Assembly (NCBI GenBank): GCA_029263355.1 | Contig: JAJCXQ010000260.1 | Span: forward strand, 1 to 38,994 | DNA length: 38,994 nt | Reading direction: 5' to 3' | Source of the DNA: Acidobacteriota bacterium | GTDB lineage: Bacteria; Acidobacteriota; Thermoanaerobaculia; Multivoradales; J023 | In this document: in pieces, positions 8,101 through 16,513 of the stretch | Position numbering within the stretch: the first letter of the stretch is position 1 | Layout of the letters: every line of letters starts with the position of its first letter | Notes under the pieces: generated by a model | Told to the model about the DNA's origin: nothing | Seen by the model: only the letters and a program-made list of their open reading frames with translations | Database searches by the model: none | Program-made: the position numbers and the translations under genes

Positions 8101-11100
8101 CTCAGGCGTGAGCTCGTCCACGTGCTGGTGCTTGAGCGGTGGATGGGCAGCGGTTTGGGGGGTGGCCGAAGAGTCGAGTGTTGGAGGAGCGTAGTCGGAG
8201 GCAAGGGTTTTACGAGACTCACGCGTCAGGGTGTCCGCCAGGCGCTGGCCGGTCTCGAAGGCGCCTTCATCGGCATAGAGTTTCAAGGACTCTCGGTGAC
8301 GACTCATCGCCACGACCGTCGAGGTGCGGTCGAAACCGGCATCGGCAAGGACGTAGGTACGGTCGGCGGTGATGGCTCGCGCCTTATGGATCGTCGCAGC
8401 GTAACCGTAGCTCAAGCTGGTGTACTCGGTCGGATCGAACTCGACCGTGCGACCGGTGTCGAGCCGGACGCGAAAGCAGTCTTCGGAGACTTCGAGCACC
8501 GTTGCGAGAGATCCGTTGCTCACTCCCCTACCCTCCCCTTCGAGGGTTTTCACGAGCCTGCCGGTCGCGTCGTTTCGTGTAAAGAACATGCGATCGCCAG
8601 CGGCGTACTCGTAACCACGGACCGAAACGCCTGGCTCGAGCTGGCGAAGGCTTCGGATCCGCTCGTTGAGGCGGAGCACGTCGACGTTGCGACGGGCGAT
8701 GACCAAAGCTGTCTGATCCGGACTCCGGCGATCGTCTTCGAAATAGCGTGCCACCAACGCCTCCTGCGCCTGCTCGCTATCTCTGGACCAGTGGACAGAT
8801 CCGTGCTCGGAATACTGCCGCAACGCTGCTTCGATCCGGCCCTCCGTCAAGGCTGCTGCTGCCTCCATCTGCCAGTCATGAGCATGATGGGATGACGGGC
8901 TGAGGCGAGCCGCTCCATGCCGCTGGGTGAGACCCCTCAGAGGGTCGCCGGCACCGATGGGTTTCAGGTGGTCATGGGTATCGAGCAGAATGACCTTGGC
9001 GCCGCTGTGGGCAGCGTGATCGAGTACACGCTGCATTTGGTGAGCGTCGACCATTCCGGCGTCGTCGATGATCAACGCCTGCAGGGACGTCAGCTCATTC
9101 TTGCCGCGTTGCCAAGCGAGCTCATGAGCAGCAAGGGTTCTCGACTCGATCCCAGCATGGCGAGCTAGCGAGTCGGCGGCTTGGCCTCCCAGCGCGGCGC
9201 CGCGAACCGTGTAGCCTGCCTCGCGGTGAGCTCTGACGACGGCCTGCAGGAGACGGGCTTTGTCGTCACCCGCGCCGCCGAGGACGATGGCAAGGTCTTG
9301 CCCAGCCGTTGCATGCTGGTAAGCCGCATGACTGTTCGGTGCGAGACCGTCTATGACGGTTGAGGGCGAGAGTTGGAAATTTGATCGTTCAGTAAGGTCC
9401 CGCGCTGCTGCCCAGAGACGGGTTTCGGTCTGTAAGTAGCCATGAGTCGAATAGTGCTCTTGTTGGTGGATGTCTTTTCCGACGCTGACAACATTGGGGT
9501 GCAAAAAAAGATGACCCACGAGCTCTTCAGGTGTGGAGTCCGTTTTGGCAAGGCGCACGACATCTTGACGCGTCCAGGTCGCATGGTGCTGCTCGAGATG
9601 ATCGATCAGGTTCTGGGCTCGGACCTCCAGCGGCAGATTCGGCGTCACGGTGGGTCGGTCAAATCGAATTCTTAAGGCCGGCGGCTCAGGATTCGATCGG
9701 CGATATTTACGGAACGGTTCGTTGCCGAATCGACGAGCGAGTTTTGGGCCGCTGAGGTTCCGATCGAGGCGAGATATGGCTACCGTTTGCTCAGTGTCGG
9801 TAACGTTGATTCCGCCGCCGCGCTGCGCAAGATTGAGCCGTAATCCCTTGGCGGCCAAACGGTCCTCGAGCTCGCCCCAGTTCGTGGCGTCACGAAAGTC
9901 GACGAGTGCCGCATCGGCGACGCGCTGGGCGAATGATTCCCCGGATTCCTGGACTTCGGGTTGAGCCGTGCCCGCTCCGGCCTTGAAGTCTGCCAACGCC
10001 TCGGACGCCGATGGGTTCGAGGAGATGGCCTTCAGCCTCAGGGGATCCAGGTGAATTCTTTTGGCACGCTGAAGGTCGGCGAGCGTTGGGTGAAGGTCGC
10101 TGGGTAGGCTGAGCTCGAGATCCGCTGGGTCAAGCCCGCGGGTTGCCGACACTGCGCGTTCGACCAAATCCTCGCGGTTAGTGCTGAGGAGACTGCGGTC
10201 ATGGAGAGTCGACGCGTAGAGAACCTCGTAGTGTCGAGCGGTCGCGAGCGCATCCCTCGCGCACTTGAGTTTGACCGAGCCGGGTTCGGCCAGGCCGAGC
10301 TCGTTGATGTCGCGCTCGAGGAGGGCTGTGGTGCCGGCGTGGGGTAGGCGTTCTCGAGCGATGTATAGACGCTGAAGCTCCGCCGAATGACGGTCCCAGC
10401 GGTGCAGGTTCTGCAGGGCTGCCTGTGACTGCGCGAGACTCTCTGGGCTGAGCGGTAGTGTCGGCTTCTGGACAAAGGACAAAGTGTCGTTGGCCGGTTG
10501 CGCGACGGTCGCTGGAGGATTGTAGTCGGCTGCCAGGGTCTTCTGAGGTTGACGACTCAGAGTAGCGAGCAGATCCTTGCCGGTCCTGAAGGACTGTTCG
10601 TCGGCATAGATGTGAAGGGATTCGCGATGCCGGGTAGTGGCGACGTACGTTGAGGCGCTGTCGAAGCCTGGGTCGGTGAGCACATAGGCTTGGTCGACGG
10701 CGGTGTGCCTCGACTTGTACAAGTTGCCGGCGTAACCGTGCGCTAGGCTGGAGTAAAGGGTTGGATCGAACTCAACGATCCTCGCGGTATCTAACCGTAC
10801 GCGGATGTTTGTCTCTGAGGTCTCAAGAATGGTGCCCAGAGCTCCGTTCTTGACCCCTCGCCCCTCCCCTTCAACAGTTCGAACGGTGCGTCCTGAGTTG
10901 TCGTTGCGCAAAAACATGAGGCGATCACCTGGCGCATATTCGCGGCCGCGAACGACAACACCGTCTCGAAGCTCTCCGCCGACGACTCGAAGCTCACGGA
11001 TTCGGTCGTTGATAGCCAGCACATCCGCGTTGCGCCTGGCGAAGACTAAGCTCGTAAGTGCAGGTCGGTTGTTGCGGTCTTCAAAATACTGCATCACCAA

Positions 11101-14100
11101 CGCTTCTCGGGCTTGAGCTCTGTCGACGGTCCATTCTACGCAGCCGTGGTCTGCATAAGATTGCAGCGCGCCTTCGATCCGGCCAGCGGCCAGATCGGCC
11201 GAAGCTTGGCGTTGCCAAGCGGTACTTTGCTGGTGGATGGGTTGAACGTGCGCGGCGCCCTGGCGCTGAATCAAGCCTCTGAGGGCATCACCGGCTCCGA
11301 GCGGCTTGAGCTGTGCGTGCTGATCAAGGAGCACCACTTTAGCTCCGCGAGATGTAGCGTGTTCGACAAGCCGTCGCATCTGGTGAGTGTCGACCATCGC
11401 CGCTTCGTCGACAATCATCACATCGCGGGGAGTGAGCTCTCCCCTACCCTGCTGCCAGGACAGCTCATAGGCTGTCAGGGACCGTGCGTCGGCTCCGATG
11501 TTTTGGGCAAGAGCGTCGGCTGCCTGGCCGCCTACGGCCGCTCCACGGACTGTGTATCCTGATTCAACGTGAGCCTGGGCGATCGCTCGGATTAACGCAT
11601 CTTTCTCCTCTCCCTCAGCACCAACCACAACGGCCAGATCGGAGCCGGTCGTTGCATGAAGGAACGCTGCTCTGTGATCGTCGGGAAGTGTCTTGTGGGC
11701 CTCGAGAGTGCTTTCGATCTCGTGTGCTGTGAGGCGGAGCTCAGATCGCTCGCCCAACTCATGCGCTACGTGCCAAAGTCGTTGCTCCGATTCAAGGTAG
11801 CTTTGGCTCGAGTAGTGTTCTTGCCCAGTGGGGTCGAGTCCGACACTGTGGACGTCGGGATGCATCAGAACGGTGTCAAGCAGTGCTTCGGGTTCGGGAT
11901 CTATCTGGCACAAGTACTCCAGATTGCGCTGGGTCCAGGTTGCGTGGTGATCCTCCAAGTGGGCGATGACATGTTTAGCTCGTAGTGCTAGGGGCAATTC
12001 GGGAGTAACTGCCGGTCTGTCGGCTGGGCCAGCGTGGCCTCGGGGAGTGAAGGGTAGGGCCTTTGGCAGGGGCAGGCTGGTGGCTCGGTGACGCTTGAGT
12101 GAATCCGTTCCGGAAGGTTGGACGGAAATGCTCCGCTCAGCGAGCGGATTGAGGTGGGTCGTTTCGGCACGCTTCAGGGTTGAGATCATCGGCCGAAGAT
12201 GCTCGGGAACCTGAAGTTCGAGGGCGTGCTGATCTAACGTTTCGACCTGGCTCCGCAATCGGTCGAGCACAGCGAGACGGTTCTCGCCAAGTGCTTTTTG
12301 GGCTGAGGACAGGTCTTCGAGCTCCTTCGCGATGTCTCGGGCAGCTTCTAGATTCTCGGTGTGTTGTTGGATATCAAGCAACCGAGTGTGGCCCAATTGG
12401 GCCGTCTGAAGCGCACGGGAATTGGCCGTCTTTCGAGTTTGACCTATGGGTTGCCCCTTGAGCTTTCCGAAGCGATCGGGCTGATCATGGAGCTGCTGGT
12501 AAGCGCCTCGCGGATCGCTCGTGCGCTCCTGAGTGAAGCGTGCGAGCGCTGCTTCCGGATCGCGATAGATCGCTTCGAAGGCTTGCTCATCGGCGAGTCG
12601 GTTCCTGGCGGCGCCGAACTGTTGTACCGAGAGGTCCCTCTCGAGGTCGGGAAGACTGCCTTCGTGCGGTAGGCGCGAGCGTTGTGCCACAGCGGCAGCG
12701 ATGTCGGCCGACAGGTGATCCCATTGTTGTAACTCTTCGATGGTCGTTACGACTTCCTCGAGCCGCGCGTCGGTGAGCTCGAGATATCGCTTCTGTAGCC
12801 CAGGAAGACTTCTGGGTGGCCCGCCGCGCTGTTGGGGTAAGTTGCTGACGCTCGGCGGTTGGTAGTCCATTGCCAAGTCAACTGCGGGTTTCCGCTCGAG
12901 GGTCGCGTGGAGTTCGCCCCTCGTTGAAAAGGTCTCTTGGTCGGCATAGAGGTGTAGCGCCTCACGGTGGCGAGTGAAAGCTACGTAGGACGTGTTGCGG
13001 TTGAATCCAGGGTCGAGCAAGACATAGGCGCGATCGACCGTGGTGCCCTGGGCTTTATGGACGGTGGCTGCGTAGCCGTGGGTGAGGCTGTTGAAGTTTT
13101 GGGGATTGAATTCGACGACCCGACCTGAATCGAGATGCACACTGAACCGGTCGGGATCGTTGACGAGGAGAGTTCCAGTTGCGCCATTCTTGACGCCGAT
13201 CCCTTCACCGCTGACGGTCTTCACGTAGGTTCCGTGATTGTCGTTTTTAAGAAACAGGATTCGATCTCCGGAGGCGAAGTCGGTTCCATTCAAACGGATT
13301 TCGTTGGCTAGTTCTCCGTGTCGCTTGCGAACGTTCCGGATGCGATTATTGAGTTCGAGCACCTGGACGTTTTGCGGCGCCAAGACGATGCTGGATTCAT
13401 TCGGTGCGCGGTAACGATCCTCGAAGTAGGTCATCAGTAGGGCTTCAAGGGTCTGTTCAGGGTTCTGTGTCCAATGCAAACAGTCGTGGGCTGCGTAGGC
13501 CTCGAGAGCTCGGGCCGGTCCTTCGGTGATGAATAATTCAGAGGCTTGCCGCTGCCATTCGATCCTCTGGCGCCAGACGGTGTCGACGCGGGCGCAGCCG
13601 AGATGTTGAACCAGACCCCGAAGGGGGTCGCCGGCGCCCACGGGCGGTAGTTGGTCCGGATCACCGACGAGGACGATCTTGGCGCCATGAGCGCGAGCGT
13701 GCGCCAGAACACGTTCGAGTTGGTAGGTATCGATCATCCCAGCCTCGTCGATGACCAGCACATCTTGGGGTGAAAGCTGGCCCTTGCCGCGCTCCCAGGA
13801 CATCTCATAGGCAGCAAGGGTCTTGGTGGAAATACCGGTCTCTTCTGCGAGACCTTCAGCGGCGATGCCGGCGAGGGCAGCGCCTTGAACCTGATAGCCG
13901 GCGTCGGAATAGGCGTCAACGATGGCGGTGGTCAGGCGGGTCTTACCAGAACCGGCTCGACCGACGACGATGGCGCAATCGGTCCCAGTCGTCGCGTGAA
14001 CAACTGCTGCGCTCTGTTCGGTCGATAGAGTGAGGTGGCGTTCGCTGAGAATACGTCGGACGTGTTCATGAGGAAGGCTGAGCTCTCTTCGCGTGTGCAG

Positions 14101-15207
14101 CTCCTGAGCGCTCTTGAGTAGCGAATCTTCAGCCCGTAAATATGCGACAGTAGAATAGCGAGTGAGCTCGTTTGGGTCTGTTCCGATCACGACGACTTGA
14201 TTGGATTCCATCACTAGGGCGGCGAGCGCGGTCGAATCTTTGTGACCCGCGCAGAGTCTGTCGACGTGGACCCACGTCCAGGTTGCGTGGCTCTGCTCAA
14301 GCTGGCTCCGGAGGTCATTTGCCCGTCGCTCAATGGAAAGCTCTGGGGTGGAATCAGGACGATCGAATGTGGTCGTGGGAATAGGTGGTGGCTGATCTCG
14401 ACGATGCTCGCGGAGTGTCTGACCGTAACGCTTGGCGAGCCGGGGCCCACTGATGTCGCGACCCAAACGAGAGATCGCAACGGTGAGCGAACCGTCCGTG
14501 ATGTTGATCCCTCCCCCACGTCTGGCGGGTGTGAGCCTAAGACCTTTGGCGGCGAGACGTGTCTCGAGATCTTGCCAGTCGCTGCTGCTGTGGAAGTCCT
14601 TCAGCGCTGCGCTGGAGACTCTTCCAGCGAAGAGCTCGAGCCGCGCTTCCATGGCGAGCTTCTTCTGCTCGACTTCAACGTCCCGCTGAGTCGGCACCAT
14701 TCGGAGACCAAAGTCTCGTTCAAGTTTGCGGGCCTCCGACTGTTTCGTAAGCGCGTCGAAGTGCGGTTTCCAGGCCCGGCCATCTGGACCGACACGGTTG
14801 ACAGCAAAGTGAACGTGTTCGTGATCACGGTCTTGATGGAGCGCGATGAAGACTTGGTGCTGACTCAGACCGAGACTCTCCAGCATCCGGTCCGTGACAA
14901 CCTGCCATTGCTCTTTGTCCAAGTGTTCGCCAGGCGCGAGTGAGACTCCGAAGTGGTAGACGGGTTTCAGGACGCGACCGTTTTGATTGGCCCAAGCTCG
15001 CATAAACACCGCGGCATGCTCCGGATCGTGAACCGGTAAGTTTCGGGTGCTGGTCCATGCAACGCGGTCGGCGGCAGCACCAAGTGCGACGGCGTCGCGG
15101 TCCAGTTTGGGACCTTCCATCAGGTACGAAATCACGCCGCCGAATCCCGATCCGAGTCCGGTCCGTTGACCGGATGGGAGTTGCTGTCCACCTCGGAACG
15201 GGATCAT
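5149..15207 (-). CDS. giant MobP relaxase with four tandem TraI/RecD-like helicase modules
   Basis: A 3352-residue protein, far longer than known relaxase-helicases (about 1100-2000). Residues 1-180 are a MobP-type relaxase (Tyr28 in GGVISYLME; metal triad HQDRDHEHVH at 124-133; Asn137) that would nick oriT and stay covalently bound to the strand. Four SF1 helicase-like modules follow, at about 287-780, 1070-1560, 1855-2340 and 2617-3105. Module 1 is intact: Walker A GRAGSGKT (416-423), Walker B IDEA (486-489), GDPDQLPP (515-522), HKAQGT (717-722), TRHRE (745-749). Modules 2-4 are degenerate in Walker A (GAEGEEKD, GGAGDDKA, AADSNEKA). A ~70-residue element (DLETRLAAKGLRL type) precedes modules 1, 3 and 4. 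The ATG overlaps the mobC stop (ATGA). A longer frame upstream to 15672 lies across mobC and is rejected. Confidence 0.93.
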   Translation of the reverse strand: MIPFRGGQQLPSGQRTGLGSGFGGVISYLMEGPKLDRDAVALGAAADRVAWTSTRNLPVHDPEHAAVFMRAWANQNGRVLKPVYHFGVSLAPGEHLDKEQWQVVTDRMLESLGLSQHQVFIALHQDRDHEHVHFAVNRVGPDGRAWKPHFDALTKQSEARKLERDFGLRMVPTQRDVEVEQKKLAMEARLELFAGRVSSAALKDFHSSSDWQDLETRLAAKGLRLTPARRGGGINITDGSLTVAISRLGRDISGPRLAKRYGQTLREHRRDQPPPIPTTTFDRPDSTPELSIERRANDLRSQLEQSHATWTWVHVDRLCAGHKDSTALAALVMESNQVVVIGTDPNELTRYSTVAYLRAEDSLLKSAQELHTRRELSLPHEHVRRILSERHLTLSTEQSAAVVHATTGTDCAIVVGRAGSGKTRLTTAIVDAYSDAGYQVQGAALAGIAAEGLAEETGISTKTLAAYEMSWERGKGQLSPQDVLVIDEAGMIDTYQLERVLAHARAHGAKIVLVGDPDQLPPVGAGDPLRGLVQHLGCARVDTVWRQRIEWQRQASELFITEGPARALEAYAAHDCLHWTQNPEQTLEALLMTYFEDRYRAPNESSIVLAPQNVQVLELNNRIRNVRKRHGELANEIRLNGTDFASGDRILFLKNDNHGTYVKTVSGEGIGVKNGATGTLLVNDPDRFSVHLDSGRVVEFNPQNFNSLTHGYAATVHKAQGTTVDRAYVLLDPGFNRNTSYVAFTRHREALHLYADQETFSTRGELHATLERKPAVDLAMDYQPPSVSNLPQQRGGPPRSLPGLQKRYLELTDARLEEVVTTIEELQQWDHLSADIAAAVAQRSRLPHEGSLPDLERDLSVQQFGAARNRLADEQAFEAIYRDPEAALARFTQERTSDPRGAYQQLHDQPDRFGKLKGQPIGQTRKTANSRALQTAQLGHTRLLDIQQHTENLEAARDIAKELEDLSSAQKALGENRLAVLDRLRSQVETLDQHALELQVPEHLRPMISTLKRAETTHLNPLAERSISVQPSGTDSLKRHRATSLPLPKALPFTPRGHAGPADRPAVTPELPLALRAKHVIAHLEDHHATWTQRNLEYLCQIDPEPEALLDTVLMHPDVHSVGLDPTGQEHYSSQSYLESEQRLWHVAHELGERSELRLTAHEIESTLEAHKTLPDDHRAAFLHATTGSDLAVVVGAEGEEKDALIRAIAQAHVESGYTVRGAAVGGQAADALAQNIGADARSLTAYELSWQQGRGELTPRDVMIVDEAAMVDTHQMRRLVEHATSRGAKVVLLDQHAQLKPLGAGDALRGLIQRQGAAHVQPIHQQSTAWQRQASADLAAGRIEGALQSYADHGCVEWTVDRAQAREALVMQYFEDRNNRPALTSLVFARRNADVLAINDRIRELRVVGGELRDGVVVRGREYAPGDRLMFLRNDNSGRTVRTVEGEGRGVKNGALGTILETSETNIRVRLDTARIVEFDPTLYSSLAHGYAGNLYKSRHTAVDQAYVLTDPGFDSASTYVATTRHRESLHIYADEQSFRTGKDLLATLSRQPQKTLAADYNPPATVAQPANDTLSFVQKPTLPLSPESLAQSQAALQNLHRWDRHSAELQRLYIARERLPHAGTTALLERDINELGLAEPGSVKLKCARDALATARHYEVLYASTLHDRSLLSTNREDLVERAVSATRGLDPADLELSLPSDLHPTLADLQRAKRIHLDPLRLKAISSNPSASEALADFKAGAGTAQPEVQESGESFAQRVADAALVDFRDATNWGELEDRLAAKGLRLNLAQRGGGINVTDTEQTVAISRLDRNLSGPKLARRFGNEPFRKYRRSNPEPPALRIRFDRPTVTPNLPLEVRAQNLIDHLEQHHATWTRQDVVRLAKTDSTPEELVGHLFLHPNVVSVGKDIHQQEHYSTHGYLQTETRLWAAARDLTERSNFQLSPSTVIDGLAPNSHAAYQHATAGQDLAIVLGGAGDDKARLLQAVVRAHREAGYTVRGAALGGQAADSLARHAGIESRTLAAHELAWQRGKNELTSLQALIIDDAGMVDAHQMQRVLDHAAHSGAKVILLDTHDHLKPIGAGDPLRGLTQRHGAARLSPSSHHAHDWQMEAAAALTEGRIEAALRQYSEHGSVHWSRDSEQAQEALVARYFEDDRRSPDQTALVIARRNVDVLRLNERIRSLRQLEPGVSVRGYEYAAGDRMFFTRNDATGRLVKTLEGEGRGVSNGSLATVLEVSEDCFRVRLDTGRTVEFDPTEYTSLSYGYAATIHKARAITADRTYVLADAGFDRTSTVVAMSRHRESLKLYADEGAFETGQRLADTLTRESRKTLASDYAPPTLDSSATPQTAAHPPLKHQHVDELTPERLSQVATGIDALQRWDRAREEVQRLEKHRQTLPYGASVLAIEDAIATDAAHQRPASAELQQALATAQQHAHTEALAKSALRELSPERGPLLEDLRESVNALEPSQLHNALEPHQRQTLADLRTAERIHPSPEESFGRPHTLQQSPTPAPAPEDPTFGKRVAETASEDFTQAATWTDLEDRLAAKGLQLNLCANGINVTDTERSLAISSVDRRFSGPRLAHQYGESFRQHRRLNPEPPPLKLHFDRPNVTPALPLPTRVDNMLAHLEDHHATWTRQDVERLAKTDSTPQELTASLLAHPSVVSVGEDVQQRAHYSTHGYLQSESRLWSAAQNLKERSELQVSDSGRMDTLPTDSRAAYLDATAGQDLAIVLAADSNEKADLLQAIVGAHREAGYEVRGAALAGQGAESLTRTAGIESKTLAAHEIAWQQGRDNLTSKQVLLIEHAGMVDTHQMRRVLEHAADRGAKVLLLDTDTHLTPIGAGDPLRGLTERHGAAHLHPEPRQTQAWQREAAAQLADGKIEAALKQYSEHGSVQWAADTEQTHDALLTRYIEDHHEFPDQTAFVITRRNADALQLNDRIRRLRAGELGQAVSVRGKDYAEGDRLFFLRNDTRGRVVKTIEGEGRGVSNGALGTVLTASAERFRVRLDTGRTVEFDPTQYDSLSYGYAGTLHKARSLEVDRAYVLADTGFDRTSTTVAMTRHRVSLTLFADQNSFETGQRFADTLTREPRKALAADLDPPSVAISTTPVAGDTWLPPRDCKLEALTPERLAQVTHRIEALQRWDRVHQDVQRLVDQRKDLPYRGSVADISEALRTQPDSERGQLQQALATAQRHHQSEALAMTTLHQIAPDRETLLESLRDHVRSIEPNQLHNALPQHQRQTLTDLRTADRIHVRPLLEALDQFNRLRQTPSRLQDVRKLYKTARRIAALRKATPKSLLKTLLFRLAPPQMQAFIAASAIAAAVARRVGKIANFQRQHERGALNI

Positions 15208-15548
15208 TTGTTGCGTTCCGCTAGCGCGATACAGATCGCTTGTAGGGTCTGTTCGACGGCTTGAATTTTCTCGAGAAGAAGCTCGAGGTTGGGCGGGTTT
15301 CCACGGTGACGGGTCGCGTGTAGAGCGTGGGTGACCTGGTTGAGATTGTTTCCGATGCCGGCGAGCTGACGCATCAGGGGTGCGTCTACGGATGGCTTGC
15401 GCCCAGTCGGTTTGGGTTGCTTCTTGAGCGACCTCGCTCGGATGAGAGCTCCGACACTGGAGGGGAGTTCTCGAGCCTCCCGCTCGAGGCGCATGGCGTC
15501 TTCCGGTCGGTAGCGAACGGTGATGCGGCGTGAGAGGTCTATGGTCAT
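15204..15548 (-). CDS. mobC: MobC-like relaxosome accessory protein
   Basis: A 114-residue protein with an N-terminal RHH-like segment (MTIDLSRRITVRYRPEDAM, then LPSSVGALIRARSL) and the MobC hallmark LAGIGNNLNQVTHALHA near residues 62-77. It ends in a helical tail (LLLEKIQAVEQTL). MobC proteins bind oriT, help melt the DNA and position the relaxase. It is translationally coupled to the relaxase (ATGA overlap). The start at 15548 is chosen because the domain begins there. The frame is open further upstream, but that extension would translate the 23-bp repeats (15573-15625), and no start has a convincing Shine-Dalgarno. Confidence 0.8.
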   Translation of the reverse strand: MTIDLSRRITVRYRPEDAMRLEREARELPSSVGALIRARSLKKQPKPTGRKPSVDAPLMRQLAGIGNNLNQVTHALHATRHRGNPPNLELLLEKIQAVEQTLQAICIALAERNK

Positions 15549-15572
15549 TTCGGTGGTCTTTGGGGTCCGGGG

Positions 15573-15653
15573 CTTTGGAGCGCGTAGCGCGGAAATGCCC
15601 ATCTTTGGAGCGCGTAGCGCGGAAAAGATCAAGCGCCCATGTCTGACATGGGC
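15573..15653. other. candidate oriT: 23-bp direct repeats plus inverted repeat
   Basis: Two identical 23-bp direct repeats containing GGAGCGCGTAGCGCGG start at 15573 and 15603 (period 30). A perfect 9-bp inverted repeat, GCCCATGTC-T-GACATGGGC, follows at 15635-15653, extended by outer AAGCG (15631) and CGCTT (15656) after a bulge. The position just upstream of mobC and the relaxase is the usual place for oriT, and the repeats would suit MobC binding. I could not find an IncP-like ATCCTG nick core, so the nick site is unassigned. Confidence 0.45.
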
Positions 15654-15756
15654 ACCGCTTGCTCCTCTCCAATCCATTGTTCTACATCGACGGCAGTCGA
15701 GCAAACGTAAAAGAGCCACGAAAGGACCGAATAAGTATTCCGACTGTCTTCTTCTT

Positions 15757-15965
15757 AGCGCGCGTGGCCCGATGGCTTAGGGCATGGCTAGGGAGCGAAG
15801 CGACCGAGGGACATTCGGGCCACGCGCGCTTCTGGAGATCGGACAGGGGATCGTTCTGAATCCGAGGATCGAGCCGGAGGGTGCCTGCCGGCGGCGCTCG
15901 GGGAACAAGCCCCTCCTCTCATCCCTCAACCGAAATTCGGAAATGGCTCAAGCGCCGCATGGCTT
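15757..15965. repeat. hairpin element, copy A
   Basis: The first of two ~200-bp imperfect direct repeats between traG and mobC. It starts with a long stem: 15757-15774 (AGCGCGCGTGGCCCGA plus TG) pairs with 15812-15830, with a 37-nt loop holding GGGAGCGAAGCGACCGAG. After the stem come a GGGG-AACAAG-CCCC hairpin (about 15900-15913) and a CCGAAATTCGG palindrome (about 15930-15940), both also in copy B. The stem pairs are preserved by compensatory changes relative to copy B. Function unknown: a structured RNA or a DNA hairpin of the relaxosome are both possible. Bases 15660-15756 hold nothing else I recognise. Confidence 0.7.
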
Positions 15966-16136
15966 GGATGCCGTCTTTCGAACCTCTTTTGCGTAGCTGT
16001 CATATTGGTTCATCAGCCTTCTTTGTCGGTGGGTTCGGACGTGCCTTTTGGGCCCTCGCCGATGAGGGGTTCGTTGCTCAGTCTGAGTCGTGCGCCTTGA
16101 GTCGGTTTCCGGTTCCGGACTCTGTGTCTTTTTCTG

Positions 16137-16387
16137 AGCGCGCCCGACCCGAATGGCTTAGGGCGTGGCAAGGGAGCGAAGCGACCGAGGGACATTCGGG
16201 TCGGGCGCGCTTCCGGAGATCGGGGATCGGGCCGGGGCGCTTCAGGGGATCGGAAGGAGATCGGACAGGGGATTGTTCTGAGTCCGAGGATCGAGCCGGA
16301 GGGTGCCTGCCGGCGGCGCTCGGGGAACAAGCCCCTCCTCTCATCCCTCAACCGAAATTCGGAAATAGCTCAAACGCCGCATGGCTT
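16137..16387. repeat. hairpin element, copy B
   Basis: The second copy, with a perfect 19-bp stem (16137-16155 with 16193-16211; AGCGCGCCCGACCCGAATG) and a 37-nt loop nearly identical to copy A. It carries an extra ~43 bp after the stem (about 16219-16261, containing GATCGGGGATCGGGCC) and then continues with the same sequence as copy A through CGCCGCATGGCTT. The 171 bp between the copies and bases 16388-16513 have no supported gene. Confidence 0.7.
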
Positions 16388-16513
16388 CAGAACTCGTTGA
16401 CCGAAAGGCTTGTGGCCGGTCAGGGAAATCTGAATCTCAGGGGATCGGGATCGTAGGATATCGAGCGGGTTGGAAGCTCGAGCTTGCTCGCTCTCAAAGA
16501 GTCGGCTCGGTCT

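Noticed and set aside
7759..8895. Plus-strand open frame of 378 codons inside the relaxase gene
   Set aside because: It is antisense to a strongly conserved helicase module; long antisense frames are expected in GC-rich genes. No ribosome-binding site or family resemblance.
15208..15672. 155-residue N-terminal extension of the relaxase
   Set aside because: It lies in another frame across mobC, is Arg/Pro/Ser-rich and not domain-like, while ATG 15207 overlaps the mobC stop as ATGA.
15549..15719. N-terminal extension of mobC up to 15719 (57 extra residues)
   Set aside because: It would translate the 23-bp direct repeats and the inverted repeat; the MobC-like domain begins at 15548.
15757..16387. 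Integron attC sites as explanation of the hairpin pair
   Set aside because: No GTTRRRY/RYYYAAC core boxes, no integrase and no cassette genes; the arm length and loop also differ.
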